A DNA stretch of 8,419 nt from Prevotellaceae bacterium (GTDB lineage Bacteria; Bacteroidota; Bacteroidia; Bacteroidales; UBA932). The position numbers were made by a program, and so were the translations under genes. Numbering within the stretch: the first letter of the stretch is position 1; each line of letters begins with the position of its first letter. Positions 1 through 6,077 of the stretch are shown here, one piece after another. The stretch spans positions 1 to 8,419 of the forward strand of contig JAIRZR010000516.1 in assembly GCA_031267155.1 (NCBI GenBank). Reading direction: 5' to 3'. Below the pieces are notes generated by a model, which saw only the letters and a program-made list of their open reading frames with translations, was not told the origin of the DNA and did no database searches.

Positions 1-17
1 AGCTAAAGAAATGTTAG

Positions 18-25
18 TATCTTTG
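18..25 (+). promoter_or_regulatory. Promoter -7 element of the tRNA-Pro gene
   Basis: TATCTTTG matches the Bacteroidetes -7 consensus TAnnTTTG exactly and lies 18 nt before the tRNA 5' end. Transcription would start near 30-33 and give a short leader before the tRNA. The -33 region falls at or beyond the window edge and cannot be judged. The 13-nt string TATCTTTGCAGCC recurs at 7007-7019 ahead of a candidate RNA gene. Confidence 0.7.
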
Positions 26-43
26 CAGCCGATATTTCAAAAT

Positions 44-117
44 CGGGGTGTAGCACAGTTGGCTAGCGCGCCACGTTCGGGACGTGGAGGTCGGACGTTC
101 GAGTCGTCTCACCCCGA
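44..117 (+). tRNA. tRNA-Pro, anticodon CGG
   Basis: The full cloverleaf can be drawn. The acceptor stem is 44-50 with 110-116 (CGGGGTG/CACCCCG, seven pairs) plus discriminator A117. The anticodon stem is 71-75/83-87 around loop TTCGGGA, giving anticodon CGG at 78-80. The T stem is 93-97/105-109 around loop TTCGAGT. The variable loop is 5 nt. The C1-G72 pair, A73 and anticodon are as in bacterial proline tRNAs reading CCG. CCA is not encoded: CAG follows the discriminator. One oddity is the D stem (53-56/66-69), which has an A-C mismatch at the third pair. The gene is intact and followed at once by a phage-type integrase, so its 3' half is the likely attachment site. Confidence 0.96.
93..117 (+). 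other. attL: Probable attachment site core (attL side) in the tRNA 3' end
   Basis: This is inferred from context. A tyrosine recombinase gene starts 137 nt beyond the tRNA and points away from it, the usual arrangement when a phage integrates into a tRNA 3' end and restores the gene with its own copy of that end. The T arm and acceptor 3' strand are the usual crossover region. The partner repeat (attR) is not in this window, so the core boundaries are a guess. Confidence 0.5.
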
Positions 118-144
118 CAGCATTACGGGCAACGTTCTTATTCT

Positions 145-172
145 AAGGGCGCTGCTTGTTGTCGGTGCCCTT
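145..172 (+). repeat. Hairpin downstream of the tRNA
   Basis: 145-154 (AAGGGCGCTG) pairs with 163-172 (CGGTGCCCTT) over ten pairs, two of them G-T, around an 8-nt loop. No T-run follows, so it is not a standard intrinsic terminator. It could still slow transcription leaving the tRNA, or serve in 3' processing of the tRNA precursor. Confidence 0.45.
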
Positions 173-212
173 CTGCCGGGAGAGATTCGGGAGAAGGAGT
201 TTTATTGTTGTC

Positions 213-251
213 TTTTTTTGGCAGTCCGATACCGACGGACGGTCAAAAAAA
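213..251 (+). promoter_or_regulatory. Stable hairpin directly before the integrase start
   Basis: A run of seven T (213-219) pairs with a run of A (245-251). The stem continues G220-C244, G221-T243, C222-G242, skips an A223/G241 mismatch, and goes on with five pairs (224-228/236-240) around loop 229-235. The T-run is on the 5' side and the A-run on the 3' side, so it does not look like a terminator on either strand. In the integrase mRNA it would lock up the A-rich stretch touching the ATG at 254, which is probably the ribosome-binding region. It may restrain integrase translation. Confidence 0.5.
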
Positions 252-253
252 AA

Positions 254-1429
254 ATGTCAAATTTTAAACGAAACGCGGAGATTAAAGGTATCATAGGTTA
301 TACGATACCGCACTTGTATACCGGATTGCATTGGTATGTGGGATTTTATGCGTTTGATCCGGTAGAACAGCGGATGAAAATCAAGAGGATCAAATTGAAT
401 CATATTACCAGAGTGTCCGAACGAAGGTCGTATGCGAATGATTTGATTAAACGGCTTTATGATAAACTCCGGGCCGGATGGAATCCGTGGATAGAGGCGG
501 AGAACAGCAGGGCTTACACAACATTCAGTGATGTCTGTAATGCTTATCGCCTTTTGCTCGAAAAGTTCAGGAAGGATAAAATTTTTCGCAAGGACACGTT
601 TGACGGTTATGCCTCATACCTGCGAAATCTTATCAAGTATAACGAGCGCCTGAAATCGCCCATTACGTATATATATCAGTTCAACACGATATATATCACG
701 GATTTTCTCGACCATGTGTATATCGACCGGAATAATACGCCACAGACACGGGACAATTATCTTGCGTGGCTGCGTATTTTTGCCCGCTACCTCAAGGCGC
801 AAGGCTACATGCAGACGATCGTAACCGAGGGTATTGATAATTACAGCAAGCGTAAGAAGGAGAAACTCCGTAAATACTTACCCGAAGACGCCCTGATCCG
901 CTTGCGCGAACATGTCGAGAAGACGAACAAACATTATCTGCTTGCCTGTTATATTTTATTTTACTGTTTTATACGGCCAAAGGAAATGTCACTGATACGC
1001 ATCGGCGACATCTCGTTTAAACGCGGGATCATATTTATTCCGTCGGAAAATGCAAAGAATCACCGGGATGCCGTAGTTACGATGAATGCAAAGATTATTA
1101 AACTGATGGTTGATTTGGAAATCTTCAAACACCCTTCCGACCACTATCTGTTCAGCAGGGAATTTATGCCCGGCGAACAGCATTGCAGCGAAAAGCGTTT
1201 CCGGGACTACTGGATCAGGTATGTCCGCACGGCGCTGAAATTTCCCGCAGAATACAAATTCTACTCGCTGAAAGATTCCGGCGTAACGATGATGCTGCGG
1301 ATGCGGCTGGATACGCTGAGCGTTCGCGACCAGGCACGCCACAGCAGTATCCTGATGACCGATACATACACGCCACATGACATACAGGAGGCAAACCCGG
1401 TCATTTCAAAGTTTGATACGGGTTTTTAA
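254..1429 (+). CDS. int: Tyrosine recombinase (phage integrase), 391 aa
   Basis: This is a site-specific recombinase that would integrate and excise the phage at the adjacent tRNA. The N-terminal half (about residues 1-205) fits arm-type and core DNA-binding domains. The C-terminal catalytic domain shows R241 in IRPKEMSLI, probable K268, the SLKDSG box near 338-343, H363 in ARHSS, and the nucleophile Y372 in DTYTPHD. In the second-arginine box this protein has lysine (K340), a variant I recall in Bacteroidetes phage and mobile-element integrases. The ATG at 254 is chosen because an in-frame ATG at 11 would read through the tRNA. The start follows a run of A. The frame ends at 1429, overlapping the 3' end of the opposing gene by 4 nt. 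It may be transcribed from its own weak promoter or by readthrough from the tRNA. Confidence 0.93.
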   Translation: MSNFKRNAEIKGIIGYTIPHLYTGLHWYVGFYAFDPVEQRMKIKRIKLNHITRVSERRSYANDLIKRLYDKLRAGWNPWIEAENSRAYTTFSDVCNAYRLLLEKFRKDKIFRKDTFDGYASYLRNLIKYNERLKSPITYIYQFNTIYITDFLDHVYIDRNNTPQTRDNYLAWLRIFARYLKAQGYMQTIVTEGIDNYSKRKKEKLRKYLPEDALIRLREHVEKTNKHYLLACYILFYCFIRPKEMSLIRIGDISFKRGIIFIPSENAKNHRDAVVTMNAKIIKLMVDLEIFKHPSDHYLFSREFMPGEQHCSEKRFRDYWIRYVRTALKFPAEYKFYSLKDSGVTMMLRMRLDTLSVRDQARHSSILMTDTYTPHDIQEANPVISKFDTGF

Positions 1430-2301
1430 TGATGCCGGATCGCTTTCACCCGGTTCAATTCCTTCCGGTGCAGTTCGGTTTCGGTCATTTGCTGTTCAAG
1501 GTATTCGAACGCATCCCGAACATTCATGCCACGTACTTCGTCGGGCTTTGAGAATGACTGTTTTGAAATAAAAACAGTGATTTCAGTCTCGGATTTCAGG
1601 TAGTCCGCCTGTTTTTTATTTTCGTCTTTTTTTTCGGCTGTTTTGAACAGATGCGGAAACGATTTGGCAAGATCATAATGACACCCATCCCAGTAGAACG
1701 TCATCAGACTGATTTCAAATTCGCTTACGGCACCGGGGATTTTTGTTATATCCGCTTCGTCGATTCCGTAGAGCGCCGCGACGAAATGATGCAGCAGTAA
1801 GATGTTTTTCGATTTGTCATACAGTTCAAGCGCCGCTTTTGCAAGGTTGTAGCGCTCCCATGTCAGGTCTGACAGCCGTCTTTTGGGAGAGTGATACATT
1901 TTATCTCCGATTGTAACCGTCCGGACGGGATTGTGCGTCAGGATACGTTCTTTTGCAAGCCATTCCACCCCTTTAGTAAAGGCCCGGATGTCTTCGTCTG
2001 CGATCCAGACGCGATCGCGGCTGATTTGATAGTATTGCCGCCACAGTAATACGTCGCCCGAACGCCCGTAAACCTGCCGTCCGGTACATCGCACCCATTG
2101 CCCGACTATGGGGAAGCTACTCAGCACTTCACGCCATCGCTCGGCGTATGGCAGGGGTTTCAGCCCGCATAGCAGGACGAACGCCTTTGCCAGATAGCTT
2201 TCCCGCGACGTATATTTCCCCTGCAACGATTGTATAATATGCCATTGATGAAGGTCTAACTGATTCCAGTTTTTTGGAGGGATGATGTTTACCGTTTTCA
2301 T
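1426..2301 (-). CDS. Hypothetical phage protein, 291 aa
   Basis: I do not recognise a defined family. The protein has no signal peptide or membrane segment. Its N-terminus (PPKNWNQLDLHQWHIIQSL) has the pattern of short phage proteins opening with a Pro-Trp segment and a helix, which I associate loosely with tail-assembly-chaperone-like proteins of Bacteroidetes phages; this is weak. A lysine-rich, probably disordered stretch (AEKKDENKKQ) lies near residue 222. The C-terminal region (MTETELHRKELNRVKAIRHH) looks like a charged helix. It is the last gene of the structural operon, starting one base after the stop of the 317-aa gene, so the two are probably translationally coupled. The stop overlaps the integrase stop region on the other strand by 4 nt, with no room for a separate terminator. 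Confidence 0.82.
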   Translation of the reverse strand: MKTVNIIPPKNWNQLDLHQWHIIQSLQGKYTSRESYLAKAFVLLCGLKPLPYAERWREVLSSFPIVGQWVRCTGRQVYGRSGDVLLWRQYYQISRDRVWIADEDIRAFTKGVEWLAKERILTHNPVRTVTIGDKMYHSPKRRLSDLTWERYNLAKAALELYDKSKNILLLHHFVAALYGIDEADITKIPGAVSEFEISLMTFYWDGCHYDLAKSFPHLFKTAEKKDENKKQADYLKSETEITVFISKQSFSKPDEVRGMNVRDAFEYLEQQMTETELHRKELNRVKAIRHH

Positions 2302-2302
2302 G

Positions 2303-3256
2303 CTATACCGTGCGTTTCACAGGTTCACCGCCAAGCAGGAAGAAAGCTTCCTGATTCAGTGCGGCCGGTTTTGTTTGCGCAGCGGTTGTCCGGTTAGCCG
2401 GGAAATCCGGGTAATTCGCCACATCGCCGCGCATCAGTTGCATGGCTTTTTCAAGATGCTGACTGCCCCACTGGGCATACTCAAGACTGTCCATTCCGTG
2501 TGTATTGCCGGCAGTTTTCGTTTTGTCGTGCGAGGCGGTATAGAAGGCCAGCGCCGTTTGAAGGAGCGGAAGCACTTTTTTGTCGGCGGCGGTCAACAGA
2601 TTGTCCATTTTGCGCTTTATCAGGGACGTGACAGTTTCTTCGCCAATGGGCGGCGCAATATACATGTTTTGCACGGTGCGTAACATCGGCCTTATTTCGA
2701 TAAACTGCCGCCGTTTGTTTTCGAGATGAACGCCAGCCTGCTCCATTTCGATGGCGGTAAATATCAGGAGGCCGGTTTGCTCGAAATAAAATTCGGATTT
2801 TTTCCAAAGCTGCTCATTAGAAGCGTCCATGAATTTCACGCTGTTATTTTCGAGATATTCGAGCAGAAAATCTACGGCATCATAAGCCTGCCGTTTCGTT
2901 GCTTCGAGGAGTGACAGAAAGCGGTCGCGCGATGCGGGAACGGTATTTTGATTGTCCGTCACCGTCAAGCCCCCGCTTTCATTAATCGTCACATTCAGCG
3001 ACGGCAATGCTTCCCAGATGCCGAACAGTACAACCGTGCGCTGCGAAAATGACAGCAACCGTTCGTAATCGGGGCTGAGCGGCGTGGAATTTCTGTCCTT
3101 ATATTTATTCGACAGTTCGTCGAACAGAGGCGTCCCCAGCACAGGCAGGAGATTGCTCAATGTCGCCGAATCCATAAAGGCTTTGAACTTCGTGAAGTCC
3201 TTAAACGTCGTGTTTGGGAAAAAACTTCTTATTTCTTCTGTCGCTGTAACAATCAT
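2303..3256 (-). CDS. Phage structural-module protein of unknown function (DUF6712-like), 317 aa
   Basis: The N-terminus (IVTATEEIRSFFPNTTFKDF, then LLPVLGTPLFDELSNKY) has the pattern of a Bacteroidetes prophage family I recall as DUF6712. That assignment is from memory and uncertain. The protein is largely helical, soluble and without signal peptide. It follows the portal-like gene by 8 nt and precedes the 291-aa gene by one base. A protein directly after a portal, in one operon, suggests a head-completion, adaptor or connector role, but no motif proves this. The ATG at 3256 is the first in-frame Met after the portal stop and needs no alternative start. Confidence 0.8.
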   Translation of the reverse strand: MIVTATEEIRSFFPNTTFKDFTKFKAFMDSATLSNLLPVLGTPLFDELSNKYKDRNSTPLSPDYERLLSFSQRTVVLFGIWEALPSLNVTINESGGLTVTDNQNTVPASRDRFLSLLEATKRQAYDAVDFLLEYLENNSVKFMDASNEQLWKKSEFYFEQTGLLIFTAIEMEQAGVHLENKRRQFIEIRPMLRTVQNMYIAPPIGEETVTSLIKRKMDNLLTAADKKVLPLLQTALAFYTASHDKTKTAGNTHGMDSLEYAQWGSQHLEKAMQLMRGDVANYPDFPANRTTAAQTKPAALNQEAFFLLGGEPVKRTV

Positions 3257-3264
3257 ATACTTTT

Positions 3265-4872
3265 TTATTCTTGATTATTAGACATTTGTTCGACCCCTTT
3301 TTTGTTTTTGTCGAGCGTCGTCAACACATGCGTCGGGATGTCGAAATATAAATGATCATCCCAGCCGTTGAATGACTTGATGATATACAGAGGGCGGAGC
3401 AGGTGCATTTTGAACGCGAACAAATCAAGCTGCTGTAATGTGTTCAGTTCGCGGGCTTCGGTGCCGGAGGCAACCTTTTCTTTCCCCGGTATGGCGCCGA
3501 CGGTCTGCGGGTGGATACCCATTGCGTAAAGGATCACATTGGCGATTTCGGCGATGTCGTCCTTTACGGATGTATCTTCGTGCATTCGATTTATTTCTTC
3601 GATCTCGATCCACTTCACCGATTTGCCATCAATTGTTTTATTGACGGCCACCAGCGCCTTCCCGTCGTTTTGGGGATTGGAAATAAAGTCGCGCAGGTTC
3701 TTTACCAGTTGGTTGTAAACCTTTGTCGCATCTTCGGTGCCTTCGACGACATTGTTTTTCATATATTCCCACCGGATATACTCCTCATTAAGATGGATAA
3801 TATAGGAAAACATCGTGCCATTGTCGAGGCGATTGGCGCGTTTGACCAGAAGGGCAATCAGGTAATAGTAGATGCCCGATATGAAGATACTGTACCATGT
3901 CGGTTTCGCATAATACGGTTTTCCCGGCGTAGGAATGCGCATTGGAAGGACGTAATGCAGCGTCCGGTTTTTCAAGTCACTGTTTTTTTGCCTGCCTGCC
4001 AGCTCCCGCAACTGCGAGACGGCGTTACGCGGGTCGAGTGCCGGTACGACCAGTTGTCTTATGATATTTTCCGTATCGCCGGGCGCCACCGCCACTGGAG
4101 TTTCATTGCCAAACTCACGGCTGAACACACAATAATTGATTTGTCCATATTCATCCATGACACCTTTGCGTGTACATGTCGCCTGCAGATGGCCGAGATG
4201 CGTGACGGTCGGATTCCACCGGGTGCCCGGACGTCCCGGAGGCAGGCCGACAGTCGGATACCAGTTCCAGAAATAGACCAGATCGGTCGCTACTTCATGC
4301 AGCCAGTGGCTCAGATCGTTCGTTTCGGTAAACGTTTTCCATTGCTTTATCGTCATGTCCCACTGCTTCAGGTCGGATTCGAGTTGCACCAGTTCCTCGT
4401 CGAGCATGTTGCTATCTCCTTTCTTTCCGGTGATGAACGGGCTTGAGTGGCGCTGCGAACGAAGCTGGCCGATGCGGCTGCGCAGGTATGTTCCCCCGGC
4501 TTCGTAGTCGATTTGCCGGCGAACGACATTTCCGTTTACATTATTATAATATATATAATATGGCTTGATGCCGGATGAATACATTGACAGGATAATATGA
4601 TTCAGGGAGGGCGCGACGTAGGGCGACCGGTAGGCGCGAGTTACGATTTCGGCAGGCAGATGATTGTCCGCTCCCCATGAAATGTACTGTTTGCCTCCGT
4701 CATCTTCTCTGTCGGAAACGACAGGTAACGGCCCGCCCTCGCTATCCGTGAATATATCCTTTGTGAAACCGGGCGGGAAATCGGCAATGAGCGCCGATTT
4801 GAAGTCGGGGTTCAGTTTGTCACCCATATTGATGGTGACAACTTCAAAGCCGGGAATGTTCAGCCTGTTCAT
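3265..4872 (-). CDS. Phage portal-like protein, 535 aa
   Basis: A portal is the ring at the head vertex through which DNA enters and to which the neck attaches. Supporting features are the N-terminal WGADNHLPAEIV (about residues 66-77) followed by a helix with SLNHIILSMYSSGIKP, a pattern I know from portal proteins of Bacteroidetes phages. The middle has IFISGIYYYLIALLVKRANR (330-348). The C-terminal part has KDDIAEIANVILYAMGIHP (437-455), the SGTEARELNTLQQ turn (469-481) and LLRPLYIIKSFNGWDDHLYFDI (491-512), then a charged tail. Length is in the usual portal range. The ATG overlaps the TGA of the 83-aa gene (ATGA), so translation is coupled. The assignment rests on motif pattern and context, not on a database match; another large head or neck protein is possible. 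Confidence 0.78.
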   Translation of the reverse strand: MNRLNIPGFEVVTINMGDKLNPDFKSALIADFPPGFTKDIFTDSEGGPLPVVSDREDDGGKQYISWGADNHLPAEIVTRAYRSPYVAPSLNHIILSMYSSGIKPYYIYYNNVNGNVVRRQIDYEAGGTYLRSRIGQLRSQRHSSPFITGKKGDSNMLDEELVQLESDLKQWDMTIKQWKTFTETNDLSHWLHEVATDLVYFWNWYPTVGLPPGRPGTRWNPTVTHLGHLQATCTRKGVMDEYGQINYCVFSREFGNETPVAVAPGDTENIIRQLVVPALDPRNAVSQLRELAGRQKNSDLKNRTLHYVLPMRIPTPGKPYYAKPTWYSIFISGIYYYLIALLVKRANRLDNGTMFSYIIHLNEEYIRWEYMKNNVVEGTEDATKVYNQLVKNLRDFISNPQNDGKALVAVNKTIDGKSVKWIEIEEINRMHEDTSVKDDIAEIANVILYAMGIHPQTVGAIPGKEKVASGTEARELNTLQQLDLFAFKMHLLRPLYIIKSFNGWDDHLYFDIPTHVLTTLDKNKKGVEQMSNNQE

Positions 4873-5120
4873 AGAAAAGCCTCCCTCCCATTGACGCTGA
4901 TAAACAGACTTTCCTTCACGTTCCGGATTTGCCCGTTGGGGAAAATGATTTTACAGGTGCCGTGATCGTGAAAACCGGACGAACACTGCACCTGCTGTAA
5001 TTCAATGCGGCGACCGTCGAGCGAGTACACGACGGCATCGAACGGAACGGGTTTTCCCTGTCCGTCTTTCTGTTCGACGATTGTCCTGATGTCTTTTTTT
5101 CGTATCGGAATTTTACTCAT
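4869..5120 (-). CDS. Small phage protein of unknown function, 83 aa
   Basis: This is a short soluble protein, rich in predicted strands (AVVYSLDGRRIELQQVQC, CKIIFPNGQIRNVKESLFI), with no signal peptide or membrane segment. I do not recognise a family. Its stop overlaps the start of the portal-like gene by 4 nt, which marks it as a genuine gene of the same operon. A 61-nt gap separates it from the 170-aa gene upstream; that gap holds no convincing promoter, so it is probably read from the promoter near 5814. Small strand-rich proteins next to a portal are often head decoration, neck or adaptor parts, but that is only context. Confidence 0.75.
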   Translation of the reverse strand: MSKIPIRKKDIRTIVEQKDGQGKPVPFDAVVYSLDGRRIELQQVQCSSGFHDHGTCKIIFPNGQIRNVKESLFISVNGREAFL

Positions 5121-5181
5121 ACTTTCAGCGATTTAATATAAAGCGAATATAAATGGAAGGAAGCAAACGGGAAAGGACAGT

Positions 5182-5694
5182 TTAGGGAAGATAGTCTGCG
5201 GAAGAATAGCATTGCGGGGTTATTTCAGTGATCGTGAGGGTTACGATCTGGGCAAACCATCCGTCGGTGATGGGGCCAAGCATCTCGAAACGGACGTTGT
5301 CAAGTTCGACATGCGCGAGAGGATCGAGGCGGTTCGCCCTGAGCCGATTCTGTTTCTCGTTGCGAAGAAAGAGGAGGAACTTCCATGCATGGTCGTGGCA
5401 CTCGGCTTTGGCGTCGGCCTGTGCCGCATAATTGAGCGGGTCGGCCCATTTCAGGAAAATAAGTTCAGTTACGGGATATGTGATGCCCCTGTCGACGTTG
5501 GCCGTTCCTTCAAGATGGGTGACGATGGCACAGCAGGGACTGTCCGGCTCGCGAAGGTTCTGGTAATGCTGGAGAAACTCGTCAAGCGTCATTACATCGT
5601 TGACACGAAAGAATCGGGGTCGGGTATCGGAATTGTGGCGAAAAGGCAAGTATCGGGTTGCCCAGTTTTCCATTAAATTATCGAATCGGTACAT
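5182..5694 (-). CDS. Phage protein of unknown function, 170 aa (possible neck/tail-completion protein)
   Basis: This is the first gene of the structural operon. The chosen ATG (5692-5694) gives MYRFDNLMENW. A TTG further up (5718) would extend it by 8 residues but lies in the 3' arm of an inverted repeat, and a second ATG at 5673 (MENWATRY) is also possible. The protein alternates helices and strands, with EFLQHYQNLREPDSPCCAIV, a middle section LIFLKWADPLNYAAQADAKAECHDHAWKF, and a strand-rich end. No catalytic motif is visible. Its size and position ahead of an 83-aa gene and a portal fit a neck or tail-completion protein, but I cannot assign a family. A promoter with a perfect -7 element lies 120 nt upstream. 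Confidence 0.78.
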   Translation of the reverse strand: MYRFDNLMENWATRYLPFRHNSDTRPRFFRVNDVMTLDEFLQHYQNLREPDSPCCAIVTHLEGTANVDRGITYPVTELIFLKWADPLNYAAQADAKAECHDHAWKFLLFLRNEKQNRLRANRLDPLAHVELDNVRFEMLGPITDGWFAQIVTLTITEITPQCYSSADYLP

Positions 5695-5711
5695 AACTAA
5701 GAGATTCAAGG

Positions 5712-5764
5712 ATTCCAAAATTCAGTTATTCAGTTACTCCGTCATTCAGTCATTGTTTTGGAAT
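5712..5764 (-). repeat. Inverted repeat enclosing an 8-nt tandem repeat, in the structural-operon leader
   Basis: ATTCCAAAA (5712-5720) and TTTTGGAAT (5756-5764) are a perfect 9-bp inverted repeat. The loop is built of four 8-nt units from 5720 to 5751: ATTCAGTT, ATTCAGTT, ACTCCGTC, ATTCAGTC. It sits in the untranslated leader just before the 170-aa gene. It could be a protein-binding array, an RNA element or a slippage-derived repeat. Confidence 0.6.
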
Positions 5765-5775
5765 GTCTGTAATGT

Positions 5776-5811
5776 CCATATACAAAACCATGCCGCGCGC
5801 AGTATATATGG
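5776..5811 (-). repeat. Inverted repeat at the 5' end of the structural-operon leader
   Basis: CCATATA (5776-5782) and TATATGG (5805-5811) are perfect inverted copies around a loop holding the GC-rich string GCCGCGCGC. It starts right after the -7 element at 5814-5821, so it would form the first hairpin of the mRNA, protecting the 5' end or, as DNA, binding a regulator next to the start site. Confidence 0.5.
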
Positions 5812-5813
5812 CA

Positions 5814-5821
5814 CAAATATA
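5814..5821 (-). promoter_or_regulatory. Promoter -7 element for the structural operon
   Basis: On the minus strand the sequence is TATATTTG, an exact match to TAnnTTTG. Transcription would begin near 5806-5810 and enter the 170-aa gene after a leader of about 110 nt. No good -33 TTTG is seen at the expected distance; the upstream region is very AT-rich. This is the only good promoter candidate between the terminator at 5899-5924 and the structural genes. Confidence 0.6.
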
Positions 5822-5898
5822 GTGATTATTTATCAATTGATATTGTATTTAATATTTTTATCTATATTATGAGGCTTAAATAATACTCGCGGAATATG

Positions 5899-5924
5899 AA
5901 AAAGACGGAGGGGACGCCTCCGCC
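5899..5924 (-). terminator. Intrinsic terminator, minus strand
   Basis: On the minus strand 5924-5917 (GGCGGAGG) pairs with 5911-5904 (CCTCCGTC), eight pairs with one G-T, around a 5-nt loop, followed directly by TTTTT (5903-5899). It separates the methylase transcript from the structural operon and would also end the short RNA started near 5963. Confidence 0.8.
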
Positions 5925-5963
5925 AACAAATTTTTGAGTGCATCTCACCACGTGTGAAAATAT
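5899..5963 (-). ncRNA. Candidate short RNA of about 65 nt
   Basis: A perfect -7 element (TATCTTTG, 5977-5970) is followed only about 65 nt later by a strong intrinsic terminator, with no gene between. The predicted product would be an AU-rich 5' part and the terminator hairpin, the usual shape of a bacterial small RNA. The 5' end is inferred from -7 spacing. A weak or missing -33 element and the possibility that this is only the methylase mRNA tail keep confidence low. Confidence 0.35.
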
Positions 5964-5969
5964 GCGCGT

Positions 5970-5977
5970 CAAAGATA
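5970..5977 (-). promoter_or_regulatory. Promoter -7 element between methylase and structural operon
   Basis: The minus strand reads TATCTTTG, an exact TAnnTTTG match and identical in 8 of 8 bases to the tRNA-Pro -7 element. No clear -33 TTTG is present. It lies about 100 nt after the methylase stop and points to the terminator at 5899-5924. Confidence 0.5.
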
Positions 5978-6077
5978 CTTATTTTTTATTCCACGTCTAA
6001 TAGATTCATTATTTTGCGACGTATGCATTGCCTGTTAATTCAGTCTGGCCAGGGACTCTTTTACAAACGGTTCTGCC

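Larger units (their letters stand above)
5719..6077. other. Non-coding gap of 359 bases between methylase and structural operon
   Basis: No convincing gene lies here. From right to left on the minus strand it holds the methylase 3' flank (6077-5978), a promoter, an intrinsic terminator, a very AT-rich stretch (about 5820-5880), a second promoter and the leader hairpins. It looks like a module boundary where transcription stops and restarts. Confidence 0.7.

Noticed and set aside
11..253. Upstream in-frame extension of the integrase starting at ATG 11
   Set aside because: The extension reads through the whole tRNA gene; a start at 254 gives a normal integrase length.
3511..4446. Long plus-strand frame of 311 codons antisense to the portal-like gene
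   Set aside because: It is a shadow of the portal gene: composition with frequent Arg/His/Cys and no domain pattern, and it conflicts with the operon on the other strand.
5694..5718. TTG start at 5718 for the first structural gene
   Set aside because: It lies in the 3' arm of the leader inverted repeat; in-frame ATGs at 5694 and 5673 are available.
5833..5943. Minus-strand 36-codon open frame beginning with MHSKICWRRRP
   Set aside because: It runs through the intrinsic terminator and its stem encodes the Arg-rich part; no initiation signal and low likelihood of being translated.
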